Source: Magnolia sinica (lineage: Eukaryota > Streptophyta > Magnoliopsida > Magnoliales > Magnoliaceae). Taken from it: a stretch of 64,000 nt of DNA. Both the position numbers and the translations under genes were made by a program. The notes beneath the pieces were generated by a model. That model had not been told where the DNA came from, ran no database searches, and saw only the letters and a program-made list of their open reading frames with translations. The stretch spans positions 17,182,032 to 17,246,031 of the forward strand of contig NC_080582.1 in NCBI RefSeq assembly GCF_029962835.1. The letters run 5' to 3'. This document shows, one piece after another, positions 42,601 through 54,212 of this stretch (positions within the stretch are counted from its first letter, which is position 1; each line of letters begins with the position of its first letter).

Positions 42601-42630
42601 AATCCCTCCTAGATAGGAAAGGGGAAGTTT

Positions 42631-43356
42631 TGATGAGATTTCCTCCCAGGCTCGACCGGTCGTGAGCCTCACTGGACCGGTCGAGGGTGGTGCTTGATCA
42701 GTCGAGCCCTAACTTAACTCAAAGTCCAGCAACTTTGGGTTTATTTTTCCCATAGTGCTCGACCAGTCGAGGGAGGTGCTCGACCGGTCGAGGACACTGC
42801 TCGACTAGTCGAGGTTATGCAGATTCTAGTCCGATTTTGTGTGGGATTCGAAATTTTGAGGTGGTTTTTGCACCCGTGTGAAAGAGAGTTTCATAAACTA
42901 TAAATAGGAGGTACCTGGGGCTTTCTAGGTAATGCAAGAGGGTTTCCTAAAGCTTTACAAGGGTTTGCTAAAGGGTTTAGGGCTATCAAAGGTGAGGGAG
43001 AGAGAGAGAGAGGAAGCTTGTAGAAGGGAGGTTATGCTCATGGAGGTGATCTACTGTGCAATTAACAATTTCAACGCTTCTATGTCCTCATGATTGATGA
43101 AATCTCTTCATTTTTCTCTTATTCTCTTATTGTTTATCCACTCTTGCATGAGTGAAGAAGGTTGTAATGTTCTACTTCATAGTGGCTTGTTGATCTAGAC
43201 GAGGTCTCGTGATTTTTACCTCTTTGAGGGTTTTCCACGTAAAAATCTCTTGTGTCGTATGGTTTGTGCTTTGATTTATTTCATTGCTTTATTATCGCAC
43301 AATTCTAGTTTGTTTTGGGAGGCTAGATCCTAAGGTTTTGTGTAAGGCCCCCAACA
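42631..43356 (+). mobile_element. 3' LTR of the Copia element, with GGTCGAG palindromes
   Basis: A purine tract GATAGGAAAGGGGAAG lies just before TGATGAGATTTCC. The unit ends CCCCCAACA at 43356. GAGGGTTTTCCACGTAAAAA near 43225 is typical of Copia LTR ends. A TATAAATAGG element at 42899 is the likely promoter. Six copies of an imperfect 14-base palindrome (best: CTCGACCGGTCGAG) lie at 42652-42815 in U3. Confidence 0.75.
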
Positions 43357-43899
43357 GTGGGTCTGCTTGGATTAGAAATGTGGACCTTTTAAGTAAATGG
43401 GTCAGGCTCGGGTTGGACACCCATTAATTAACCAGCTTAACTAATGGGTTGTGCTTGAGCTTACACTAACCTAACCCAAAACCACCACTTGCCTTTGTGG
43501 TGATGTAATATGTTTGAAAGGTTTGCAAACCAAATTAATATAGTATTTTCATTAACCTACCTAACTAATCGAAGAAATTATCATTAGAGTACCTTTTTTT
43601 TTCTTTTTTATTTATTTTTTATTTTTTATTTTTTTGTAAGGTAACACCGCCACTCGTGCATACCCCCGTTGGTCCTGCCCACTTGCTCTTAATTATCCAG
43701 CTTTAGTGTGACTTTTCTCTTGGTCATATACGATGGCTCAACTTGGTAAGAGTATCCCGAAAGAACAAGTCAAGCATAGGGCTTTTAGAAGTCCAAGTGG
43801 GAGCACGGGTGGCTCTTGAGATATTATGGTCAATATGAGAAGTCAATTTATTGATTAGTTTGTTCCTAGTTACACTTACTCCGAAGGCCTCCAATAATT

Positions 43900-44142
<243 letters not shown>

Positions 44143-44489
44143 AAACTCAGCTTGATCTATTATTCAAGTAGACCACATGATTGAAAACAGTATACAAGGC
44201 AACACCCACCCTCTAAATTATTTCTCATTGTGTTACTCACATGAACTACAAATGACCCTTTTTTGGGGCCCCAAGCCTAAATTTTGCATGGCATCTAATG
44301 GTTGAAGTGAACTTCATATAATCATCACAGTGGGCCCTGTAAAAATTAAGGGTGAACATTTCTCCGAACTGCTTAACATGGTGTGTCACACCTGAATCAT
44401 AGGTTAGCATGATTTTTTGCCATAGACCTAATGTAGGATTTCATATCCAATGGTGAGGGCAGATTTTCACATAAACATCATGGTGGGCC

Positions 44490-44990
44490 CCACCGCCTCT
44501 GCCAGTATGATCTAGACCACATATTTGGACCCAGATGCTCCTATTAGATTGATACTGTGATTGATGGTGCACTGATTGCACAGTTATGATTGATGCACTT
44601 TATGGGCCATGGCTTATCCATAGTAAGGTCCACAAGATAGATGGGCCAGATCACTGTGGCCCCCACCTGATGTGAGGTAGAGAAGGCATGAGAAATAGAT
44701 AATGCCATAGAAAGCAACCGTGAATGAAAAGGAATGTCATCATCTAAAGTGGGGAATGCTCTAAATCAGTTTTTGTTTTGCTGCAATCTCCACCATCCAT
44801 GGGCCACCTCTCAGTGATCAGACTAGTTTGGACAGGAACCAATGGCCATTCTGGGCCGGTCAGTATGGTGTACCCGTTTATGGATTGGAACCTCCGGAGT
44901 CAAATGGGTTTTGTGGTCCAACCATCGAATAGTTCAACATAGACAGTTTGGACCTTTATATTTTTATTATGTTTTAAGTATTCTTAATCA
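44490..44990 (+). repeat. Duplicated block, copy with MITE flank
   Basis: Matches 3160-3750, including the GATCTAGACCACATATTTGG part and the TATGGTGTACCCGTTTATGG part leading to the same hairpin MITE. Here it is not linked to a B3 gene. Confidence 0.75.
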
Positions 44991-44991
44991 A

Positions 44992-45098
44992 GGGTGTGTT
45001 TGGTTGCACCAAATATCATTATGTTTCATGATAAACCAATATAATTTGGTGCAAAATATCACGAAATTTCTTGATATTTGTGGCAGCCAAACACACCC
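44992..45098. mobile_element. Hairpin MITE, second copy
   Basis: GGGTGTGTTTGGTTGCACC to GCCAAACACACCC, the same insertion as 3757-3866, carried along in the segment duplication. Confidence 0.7.
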
Positions 45099-45131
45099 TA
45101 ATATGATTATTAGGCCATGATGACACCATGG

Positions 45132-45233
45132 TTTTTTTTTTTTTTTTTTTTTAACACACACCACATGGGTACTCAAACCATGACCTTAGTGTTGGAACCC
45201 AAATGGTCTACCATTGAGCCATGAGTAGGACCC
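45132..45233 (-). mobile_element. tRNA-derived SINE, copy 3
   Basis: On the minus strand: ATGGCTCAATGGTAGACC (A box), GGTTTGAGTACCC (B box), then an A tail (T tract 45132-45152 on plus). ATGATGACACCATGG (45117-45131) and ATGATAACATCATGG (45234-45248) flank it as a 15-bp target duplication with two mismatches. Confidence 0.8.
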
Positions 45234-45454
45234 ATGATAACATCATGGGTTGAACCAGTTGGATAGGACCTCCAACAAAAGCAGGTTGTTGGGTTTTGTG
45301 GTCCTACAACCGACCAATTTAACTTGGACAACCCTGATGTAATTATTAGGCCATGACGGCTCTACGGTTTGACCCAGTTGGACCGGCAATCCAACTTGTT
45401 TGGATAGTACCACTAACCAAAACGGCTCGGCTCTGGTCCAGTTTTTAAAACATT

Positions 45455-45770
45455 GGCACGAATTCTATGTACCTTATTAGGGTAGAAATTTAATTCAGAT
45501 TTATATGGATCATGAGCATTGGACCAGAGGGGCCCACCATGGGTTGCACCTGGCCCAATATCAGCTCCATTGGATGATCTTTAGAACCCCTCTATCAAAC
45601 GGAAAGAAAGAAAGAAAAAAACAAAAAAACAAACAAACAAACAAACCACTTTCTTTTAGAGGGGAGCAAAGGTCCATCTACTGTAAGACCATGATTTGGA
45701 TTGTCTATATCAATCAACATGCTATGGGGAAAAGAAAACCACATATTTCTTGTACTGTAGATTGTATGAC
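45455..45770 (+). repeat. Duplicated block, first copy (second at 54.02 kb)
   Basis: GGGTTGCACCTGGCCCAATA, ACCACTTTCTTTTAGAGGGG and CATTTGGATTGTCTATATC-like sequence recur at 54019-54212 in the same orientation, 8.3 kb apart. A simple AAAC repeat (45605-45645) differs between copies. Confidence 0.85.
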
Positions 45771-47994
45771 AACAACTGCTCCCATGACCAAAACAGTCAG
45801 CTAACACACCTTGCAGCTTCTCCTACAGGCACCAAGAACCTCTGCAGATCCCACCATATACTCTGGGTTTTTCGTGCACTCTCCGAGAGCGGCCCACCTC
45901 TCACAGCTTGTGTTCTCATCGGTGCAACCACCACTGTTACCCCCCAGGGCCAAGCATAGATATGTGGGCAGCATAAGTGAATGTGCGTCTGTATTGATAA
46001 ATAATTAAAAGATTACATCTAACCACATGTTGCAGTGCAAAACTGTTTGCAATCAAAACAAGAGATCACCCAATTCACTCTACTGATTTTTTGCAGAAAG
46101 AGTTACAAAATATGGAAAAAAATCACTAACTAATTTGCAGGAAAACAATTAGAAAACCAAAATTCTACAGTTTTTGCCATGGCCTGAGGACAATGCCCAG
46201 GCTTGAAATCTAGGCCTGGTACCTGATAGGGCTGAACCCAGCAAGCAACGGATTGTCTGGATTATTGCCGCCCTGAAGGAGTCTTCCAATCATTTGCAAG
46301 GATTATCCATTCATTGGTTTCTATGGAATACATGATCTTTGGTAGCGCCCAGCATGTGACCGGTCAGGTTTTGCTACATGTATTTTCTGAGAGATGATAA
46401 CTAAGATATAAGCAACAACACCATAGGTATTTTCTGAAAAAAAGGTGATCTAGTTGAAAAAAGATGCCTGGTATTTAGATATTTTATTCAACCCTGCCTG
46501 GTAGCAATGCACCACATGGTCCAAAGATTGTATCAAGATTGATGTCAGGCAGGCACCTACTCACAAAACTTTTACCAATCAATCATGACAAAAGCATTAC
46601 ATTTTGATTAGCCTGATTTTTAGTTGTAGATAGAGAGACTGAAAAATACATTTAGATCCCAAGAATAGTTCATTTTGATTGATGATGAGGATTGAATTTT
46701 AGTCATGATAGAACTGATTAACTAAAGCATTTGGTGAGAATTTCATTCAAAATGACGCAATACCCAAGCATTGGCACCTGCATTGGAACCACGGAATGTT
46801 CATGGTGGGACCTGACTGATGGATGGCTAGCTAGGATCTTAAGAAGGTGCTCCTCAGCTAGCAAGTGTCAGCAGAAAACAGTTACTCAGAGGAATCATGA
46901 CAAACAATCAGAGGAAAGGGAAAAAAAATTACTACAAGAACCCTAAATAAAAAATATATTTATCAGTTTTTATAGTTACCCAACCTAGTTGTCTTCATCA
47001 GCAGATACACACTGCAAGAAATAAAAAATAAAAATAGGAATTCCAATTTTTCAACAGGAGAAATTTATTAAAGAAACCAAAACCACAAGCTAGCAAAGTC
47101 CCAGGGTTTCAAATAAACGATTCCTCCACATCTCTACAATTTGCATTAGCAAATAAGTCCATAAACAAATTAAATTGAACCATGATCCTAGTGTTGGTGG
47201 TAGTATAACCAGCTAATCTTTGGGTATCCTTGTCACCTTTTCTAAATGAAGTATCCTTGCCACATTGAATACCAACGAGAGACCTTCATGCTCTTTTTCT
47301 TTTCTAATTGATGTTTTCACTTTCTTAGGCAATTTGATTGGAGAAAGAAAATGCAATCTAAGAAAAAAGCACATACTGGATTAGATAACTGAATCTAGAT
47401 TGCTGTCACAGTTTCCAATGCTCACAGGCCTTAAAATTACCTCACAAAGCCAATCAAAGGCAAAATTCTTTAAAGTGGAAAATGATAGCCTGCTAGTTGT
47501 ATATTGAATTCCGTGCAACCCCAAATGCTCAATAGAGATGAATTTCGATGTAAATAAATTCTCATTGAGTAGAATGCCCACTTGCCTCAATTACCATTGT
47601 TCCTGATCCTTTGAATAGAGAAACTAGCTCACTCTGCCATTGTAGGCTGGTTCAACAGAGGAAATCCATTCCATCCAATTTAGAATGTGATTGCTGCATT
47701 TTCCAAACGACGCACCCTCGAATATTTGGGTGGAATGATATGAGGTAATTCTGCTTGCAAATAAAAATAAAAAATCGAGCTAGATTCAATGAGAGAGAGA
47801 GAGAGAGACTTGTAAATGTTTGGGCCAGGTCACCTAATGAATTGACCACCCTGATGTTTGGGCCAGGTCAGTCCATTAATCAAGCTGGTCAACGCATCAG
47901 GGGCCCACACACTCATTAAAAAAAAAAATCGTGTCCATCGAAATGTGGAACATTGGCAATTTTTTTCAAAACCATCCTAAATCATATCGATCCA
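45771..47994. other. Low-information DNA; possible LINE 3' relic
   Basis: No gene can be supported. Minus-strand sequence ending GGTTTCTTTAATAAATTTCTCC (about 47045-47070) resembles the 3' end of plant L1-type LINEs. A minus-strand stretch at about 46200-46290 reads GRLLQGGNNPDNPLLAGF and then stops; it looks protein-like but I cannot place it. A possible acceptor followed by a short ADEDN-stop frame lies near 46990-47015. Confidence 0.3.
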
Positions 47995-48186
47995 CTCATC
48001 AGCAGGGTGTCCCAAATCGGTTACGTATCGGCCGTAACGGCCGATACGTAATAGTAACGACCAATACCATTACATGATACAAGGTCGAAACAGGCACGCC
48101 CCCGGATTTTGTGATCGTAACGGCCGTTACGGGGCCATTACGGGCTAAAGAAAAAGTGGGGGGAAAAAAAACGTACATTTTTTCTT

Positions 48187-48204
48187 TTTTCTTTCTTTTC
48201 TTCT

Positions 48205-48239
<35 letters not shown>

Positions 48240-48297
48240 TTCTAGATTGCTGCAGCTGCGGCTGCGGCCTTCTTCTTCTTCTTCTTCTTCTTCTTCT

Positions 48298-48352
<55 letters not shown>
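48187..48352. repeat. Compound (CTT)n and (CT)n microsatellite
   Basis: CTT repeats interrupted by GCTGCAGCTGCGGCTGCGG, then about 50 bases of CT. Confidence 0.9.
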
Positions 48353-48354
<2 letters not shown>

Positions 48355-48483
48355 CCACTCTTTCCCTCTTTTTCTTTTTCGGTTTCCCTCTTCTTTTCCT
48401 CTTTTTTCATTTGGCGTTGGAAATAAAATGGGAAGCAGATTTGCTGGTGTACCACACACCAGCTATGTAGCTGCTACAGGTAC

Positions 48484-48880
48484 GTGTCATGCTAAGACGA
48501 GCGCTGACACTCCTCGAGCTTCGTGTTGTACGAACGGTTCAAAGGAGATCAAAGTTACATGGGCTCCACAATGATGTATTTATTATATCGACACCGTTCA
48601 TCTAATTTTAGAGATCATCTTAAAGCATTACTCAAAAAATGAATCATATACAAAGATCGTCTGGACCACACCAAAAATAACAGTGGAGATAATGATTTTC
48701 ATCATTAAACAATTCATAGGGCCCACCGTAACGTTTATTTTCCATCCAATCTGTTCGTAAGGTCAAAAAGACCTGAATGAAGAGGAAAAACAAATTTCAT
48801 ATTGATCCAAAACATCTATGATCCCAAAAAGGGTTTCAACGGTAGACGTTCAATCCCCCACTGCTTTTTGCAGTGTGCTC
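48484..48880. repeat. Relative of the giant element's terminal block
   Basis: AGACGAGCGCTGACACTCC, GTTGTACGAACGGTTC and AAGTTACATGGGCTCC match 30205-30300 and the complement of 38460-38560. Homology continues to GGTTTCAACGGTAGACGTTC. It lies inside the hAT element. Confidence 0.75.
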
Positions 48881-48989
48881 CACTTGATAATTAGATCTGT
48901 ATTACTTTTCGTGTCAATCCTTAAGTCGAGCCCACAGGAATTGTTGACATCAAATGAATGGACTGGGTACGTGGCACCCTTTTAACGGA

Positions 48990-49445
48990 CAACTTAATAA
49001 ATGGTACACCTGCCGGCCCATGATATATGTATTTTATTCATGTCATCCAGCCATTTTGCCACATCATTTTAAGTCATGATCCAAAAAATTAGTAAGATCC
49101 AAATCTCAGGTGGACCACAGCATAGGAAACAGTGGTTATAGAATGCTCACCATTAAAATTTTCTTAGGGTCCACTGTAATGTTTATTTTCCATCTAACCT
49201 GTTAATAGGATCACACTAACATGGATGAAGGGAAAACACACATGTCAGCTTGATCTAAAACTCTTGTAGCCCCCAATAAATTTTTACTAGTGGACGTTTA
49301 ATTATTGTTGTTTCTTATGGTGTGGTCCACCTGAGCTTTGGATCTGCCTCATTTTTGGGCTCATACCCTAAAATTATTTGGCAAAATGGATGGACGGTGT
49401 GGATATAACACATTCATCATGGATTGGGCCCAAAAAACTTTGACA
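48990..49445. mobile_element. GTGGGCC foldback element h
   Basis: Family order from CCGGCCCATGATATATGTAT to GGATGGACGGTGTGGATATA. It is nested in the hAT element, so it was inserted there or travelled with it. Confidence 0.75.
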
Positions 49446-50284
49446 CTCGTGTGCTACACTTCACAATCCAAGTCCCACCTAATTTAGGCCCTTAAAAAAT
49501 TATACACAAGACACGTATTAACTTAAAATTTACCAATTAAATTATGAACTGTAATTACTAACTCATAATACCAAAATCAAATAGTTTGAATAGTTTAATT
49601 GTTAATTTGTGGACACTTATGTTTTAAAATAAGGCCTTTTGATTATTTTTTTTCATGATTCACTATCCAATAAATGTCCACCAATTCATAAGTGGGATAA
49701 TTCCAATAAATTGCATGAATTTGAGGCTGATTTGGGGCATGGATTGGTCCTCGAAGTCAGCCCCAAATTGGCAACACCATCTACCTGAATTTAATTTCAT
49801 TTTTTTTAAGAACTATTGGGAGAAATGATATCAAATTGTTAAGTATATAAATTAGATATTTAGAAAAATAAATATATGAATTTTGTAGTCAAATTTAGGT
49901 TATCTGGTTCATAAATTCATCAAACAATCCGATACAACTTCTCACCAAAGAGTGGACCGTTACACCACCACAAACATGTTCCAATTTATAAATGAATGCA
50001 TATTTGGAATGCTTAGAATATTCCGGATTTAATCCATATTTTTTCATATTTTTTTGGCAAAAAAAAAAAAAATTGCGCCGTTACGGGCCGTTACGCCCCC
50101 GTATCACCGTTACGCCCCCATATCCGTATCGGTTTCGGAGGGCACCGTTACGCCAACTGATACCGATACAGGACACCTTGCTCATCAGGGGACCACACTC
50201 ATCAAACAAGACACATGTATATTGAAATGTGGACCACAGGCTGTATCTAAAATTGTACAACAGCTCGCAACTAACTATCAATTC

Positions 50285-50370
50285 ATCATCATCATCATCT
50301 AAGCCTCGTCCCAATTACTTGGGGTCGGCTACATGAATCTGTCCCACCATTTTATTCTATCCCAGCTAGA
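50285..50370 (-). mobile_element. 3' end of an RTE-type LINE or Au-like SINE
   Basis: On the minus strand: GGGATAGAATAAAATGG, then CATGTAGCCGACCCCAAG, then GGGACGAGGCTTAGATGATG with an ATG microsatellite tail. CCGACCCCA...GGGA..AGGCTT followed by a trinucleotide tail is the shared 3' signature of plant RTE LINEs and Au SINEs. The 5' part is missing. Confidence 0.65.
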
Positions 50371-50413
50371 TAAACCAACAATGTTTCAGACTAAAAAAAT
50401 GAGAAGAACTCAC

Positions 50414-50476
50414 TTTCTTGTTACTTGCTGCATCTTCTGCTTGTTTAACTAGGGTGGTTCCTTCCGCAGTAACATG
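50414..50476 (-). pseudogene. CUL1: Cullin-1 exon (fragment), downstream one
   Basis: Acceptor GATGCAG precedes 21 codons, HVTAEGTTLVKQAEDAASNK plus Lys, then donor GTGAGTTC. This is the cullin-1 segment that follows IFKQ. It joins in phase with the exon at 50589-50669 across a 112-base intron. Cullin-1 is the scaffold of SCF ubiquitin ligases. The next expected exon is not present downstream: the LINE/SINE tail and hAT element lie there instead. Confidence 0.8.
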
Positions 50477-50588
50477 CTGCATCACAAAGCACTCAGTAAC
50501 CGTAGAGAGGCAGGATAAACATAAGAGGGCAGTTGCTATGTTCTATTTATAAAACCAAAATACAACTTTGAAAGGAAATGCACCCCAC

Positions 50589-50669
50589 CTGCTTAAATAT
50601 TTGAGAAACGGGATTTAAGCCTCTAGTTATTCTACAAAATAACCTATACATCCTTGAGAGATCATCCAC
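50589..50669 (-). pseudogene. CUL1: Cullin-1 exon (fragment), upstream one
   Basis: After acceptor GTGTTAG come 27 codons, [19 protein letters not shown] and PVSQIFKQ, then donor GTGGGGTG. This is a highly conserved stretch of plant cullin-1, about residues 280-310 of a protein of about 740. No other cullin exon was found in 50.67-54 kb or in 45.8-50.4 kb, so these two exons with their intron form an isolated genomic fragment. Splice sites and frame are intact, so the piece was moved or cut off recently. Confidence 0.8.
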
Positions 50670-52420
50670 CTAACACAGTGAAGACAAAAGAATATTTTTT
50701 GCTCACTAAACTGAAAGACAACACATAATCTTCACACAGCAGCAACAACATAACCAACAACAAATTACATTTGCATCTCAGTTCATACGTGGTGATTGTA
50801 TGTAATATTCGTGAATGCTTCCACAGGTTGTTCAACTGCAGTATAATCCTTAGCCTTGCAATTTTGAGAAGAAATATACACTTAGAACTCCAAAAAACAA
50901 AGTTAGACATGGCCTGAGTGTGATATTACCTGCTACATATATTCGTGAAAAGCATAATAAATGCCAATTATATATAAGTACTTTTTGATAAGCGAAGCAG
51001 ATTTGAGTACTCATTCTGTCTAGACCTTGTTCTCTGAGTGTGATATTACCTGCTACATATATTGGCACCAAGAAAAAAGTATAAGCAATGTTTATTGGCT
51101 TCTTGAATCCTGAGTTCTTGGGAATCAATCCTTTTTGCACATTTACATGAATCAGGTCGAAAGAACTCTAATGGTCTCACAGCACGATGATGAAATATTC
51201 TAGAAAAGAATGCCCATCTTGATCTGTAGTTGATTGAAACTTTCAACCTACTAATGTATGCATGATATTAAGCAAATGTGCCATGTTTGAAGTTATGATA
51301 GAAAAAAAGCTGTTAGTCATAAGGGCAAATATGCAAACACATATGCATGCATGTGCAACATGTACATGTACACCTCTGTATATAGTATGAGGATATGCAT
51401 GTACATAGGCATGCAGAAAGATATATGCAGACAGAAAGATGATCAGCTATTATAATGCAACATAAAATCTTACTTGTGGAAAGAGCAAAATGAGAATATT
51501 TGTGATCTGTTTCCCATTTTTCACCGAGCAGTACAACTGCAGTTTGACAAGCTTAAGTGTAAGTGAAACCATACCAAAACAAACATAAGAATCATGGGAC
51601 TCCATCAGTTCAAGGTCATTATGAACTGATGCATTTTCAACACTCCAGTACATAAAGTGGGGGGCAAAGTTCAAACCTACTTACCAACCAAATAATAGCA
51701 ACAATAATGATGATAGTAATTTCTACTGAGTTCACTCCATATTCTGATTTACAAATCAGAAACTGAGAACACAGGGAGCGTAACATAACCAATAACCAAA
51801 ATAACATGGAAGAAAACCAGTTGACAAATGCCATCACTTTTGTGCAATAAAAACTTCATCAAACTAGGTTCTTAACATGTCAGGTTCAGGCCGGGTACTG
51901 GTGTCCCCGTATTCTGGACCTCACTAAGGGTATCAAACTTGGGCCTGTTGAGTTCTGATTCAGAGACCACAATATGAATCATCACAACCAGATCCAATCA
52001 GATTTGCAAATCCCATTGGGTCTTGTCAGGTCTAATTTCAAGCACATATTAGGATTTAAAATGGAGTCTGGATCTGGAATCGGGTCCAGACTCAAGTTCA
52101 GGCCAGATCCAGATTCTGGTCCATACCAGAAACTGCCTTTCTATGTTTTTTTGGGTAATAAATATAATTGAGGTACAAATTTAAGAAAAAAATCACATAC
52201 TTGGTAGCCAATGGGTACCCGAGTTGGGTACCAGACGCAACCTTTTTTTTATTTAAAAGGCCATGAGATTTTATTAAAGCCAAAACAGGATAACAAGCAT
52301 TGAGTATGCAAAGAGGATAGCAAGCGACCCTCTCTTCACTCCAATTCTACCAAGCCTACTGGCTACCTCATTGTACTTCCCTGGAACTAAGGATGTGACC
52401 CAACCTGAAATGATGAATGG
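50670..52420. other. No gene recognised; short direct repeat and LINE-like end
   Basis: GAGTGTGATATTACCTGCTA with its flank occurs at about 50920 and 51037. A minus-strand stretch ending GGCTTTAATAAAATCTCATGG (about 52250-52280) resembles an L1 LINE 3' end, with KYNEVASRLGRIG-like coding before it. If introns of the cullin locus remain here, no exons do. Confidence 0.35.
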
Positions 52421-52890
52421 CAAGACTATTATATGTCAGGTGGACCACATCATTATATATCCACACCGTTCCTCTGTTTTCCAGCTTATTTTAGGCAATG
52501 GTCCCACAACTGAAGAAATAAAAATTTCAGGTGGACCACATCACAGGAAACAGTGATTGTTGGCCATTAAAAACCTCTTGTGGGCGACGAAATATTCGAA
52601 TCAATCTGATATTTTATTTTATTTTTCATTTCTTCCAGGTCTGCGTGATCTTATCTATAGTTTGGATGGTCAATAAACATTACAGTAGAAGCTAGATAAT
52701 TTTTAATGGTGAGTGTTCAATGACAACTGTTTCCTTTAGTATGGTTCACCTGAAATTTATATATGCTTTATTTTTTGTACCATGCTTTAAAATAAGCTGG
52801 AGAAACAGATGAATGACATAGATATACAATTAATACATATAGGTGGGTCCTATGGTTAGGGCCTCACCACATCGGTGGTGCTGGGGTCAC
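52420..52890. mobile_element. GTGGGCC foldback element i
   Basis: Family order from ATATCCACACCGTTCCTC to TACATATAGGTGGGTCCTA, diverged. Ends not defined. Confidence 0.7.
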
Positions 52891-53793
52891 ATACAAGTCG
52901 CTCTCCATAACGTGGCTCACTTCAACTGCATCTGCGGACCACATTAATACCCTCTTAGTAAACAAGCTGAAGCCACATCCTCTAATAAACCAATCATGGC
53001 CCCACATCCATCTGCACAATTAAGAAAAGGAGAAATACTCTGATACTCTTGCAGAGTGTGAGAGATGATAGGCAGGCACTTAGAAATTGCATACATGGGA
53101 TACCAGTAATTCAAATTTAACTGTCCAAAATATGTCTTCCCAATTTGGATGTATCATGAACTAAATTTTATGATTTTATATATATATTTGTTTTTATTAT
53201 CCACTATCAGATTGGTAGACATTTATTGGACGGTTAACATGAAAAATATCCAATGGTCGAGTGAGTGCATGCATCTAAGGTTAGAGTCGTTCCATCAATC
53301 TAATTTTTGGAATTTAGTTAATGTATGGCACGTGTACAATTTCTACGTGCCTGTGTATCAAGTATCCCACGCTGTCTGAGTATCATGCAACTACAAGAGC
53401 CTGCTAACAAACAATACCATGTTTGCAAGCCACTTTGCAATTCACCCAGATCAGGAAAATAGAAGAGAACAAAATCCAGATCATCATAGCCACAAACAAA
53501 TAAATTGAAAACTGTTAGAACAGAGACATTTCATCAAACACATGTTATGCACACCTTAAACATTCATAACAATAAAACATAAAAGTGATTTTTTAGGAAA
53601 GCCCTAATCCTTTTCCCATTACAGAGTTTAGGAAATCCCTAATTCCAATATTGTATCCTCTGATAATCTGCGAATTTACAGATCTAAAAATAAAAAACCT
53701 AAATATCTATTTGAGAGAAATGAGTATTTGGCCGGGGAAGAGATGAAGGGCAGGGGCTGCTGGCCGCACCAGATCTGGAGATGATGCAAGTGA

Positions 53794-53796
<3 letters not shown>

Positions 53797-53861
<65 letters not shown>
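53797..53861. repeat. (GA)n microsatellite
   Basis: About 64 bases of GA. With the GC-richer flank (53.69-53.79 kb) it would resemble a 5' UTR on the minus strand, but no following exon is found. Confidence 0.9.
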
Positions 53862-53868
<7 letters not shown>

Positions 53869-53939
53869 ATGGAGAGAGACGCACGGGGTCCGGGAGCAAA
53901 ATGACTGTAGGTTTTTTTTTTAAATATATATAGGGTAAA

Positions 53940-54018
53940 ACATCCGTGGTCCCTGTTTTACACAGCGCCGGTGTAAGAGGCACCTAAAGTGCCGCTGTTA
54001 TTCTTTTTTGTTGTAGTG
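53940..54018 (-). mobile_element. CACTA element terminus
   Basis: The minus strand starts CACTACAACAAAAAAGAA at 54018, followed by AGCGGCACTTTAGGTGCC, a subterminal hairpin of the kind seen in plant CACTA (CMC) elements. The opposite end was not found, so the element is truncated or very eroded. Confidence 0.65.
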
Positions 54019-54212
54019 ATGGGTTGCACCTGACCCAATATCACCTCCATTGGATGATCTTTAGAACCCCTCTCTCACATGGAAAAAAAAAAACCACTTT
54101 CTTTTAGAGGGGAGCAAAGGTCCATCTACTGTAAGACCATCATTTGGATTGTCTATATCAATCAACATGCTATGGGGAAACGAAAACCACCTTCTTCTTG
54201 TGTAGATTGAAA
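54019..54212 (+). repeat. Duplicated block, second copy
   Basis: Matches 45539-45770. Homology begins exactly at the CACTA terminus, which therefore cut or bounds this copy. Confidence 0.85.

Larger units (their letters stand above)
48003..50180. mobile_element. Non-autonomous hAT element, 2.18 kb, perfect target duplication
   Basis: Termini CAGGGTGTCC and GGACACCTTG are flanked by CTCATCAG at 47995-48002 and CTCATCAG at 50181-50188. Subterminal DNA is packed with GTAACGGCCGTTACGG-type palindromes (48025-48150; 50085-50160), a likely transposase-binding landscape. The interior carries CTT and CT microsatellites (48190-48352), a piece of the giant's terminal block, and a GTGGGCC foldback. No transposase frame. 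The acidic or basic repeat frames at 48138-48459 come from the microsatellites. Confidence 0.9.

Noticed and set aside
46130-46300. Minus-strand stretch with GRLLQGGNNPDNPLLAGF
   Set aside because: Looks protein-like but stops soon after, has no recognised family and no neighbouring exon.
48138-48459. Highly charged repeat frames on the minus strand
   Set aside because: Translation of CT and CTT microsatellites inside the hAT element.
53690-53990. 5' UTR and first intron of a minus-strand gene, possibly the cullin-1 gene
   Set aside because: The CT tract and GC-rich flank look like a 5' UTR, but no first coding exon of cullin-1 or any other gene follows in 50.7-53.7 kb, and a CACTA terminus lies right next to it.
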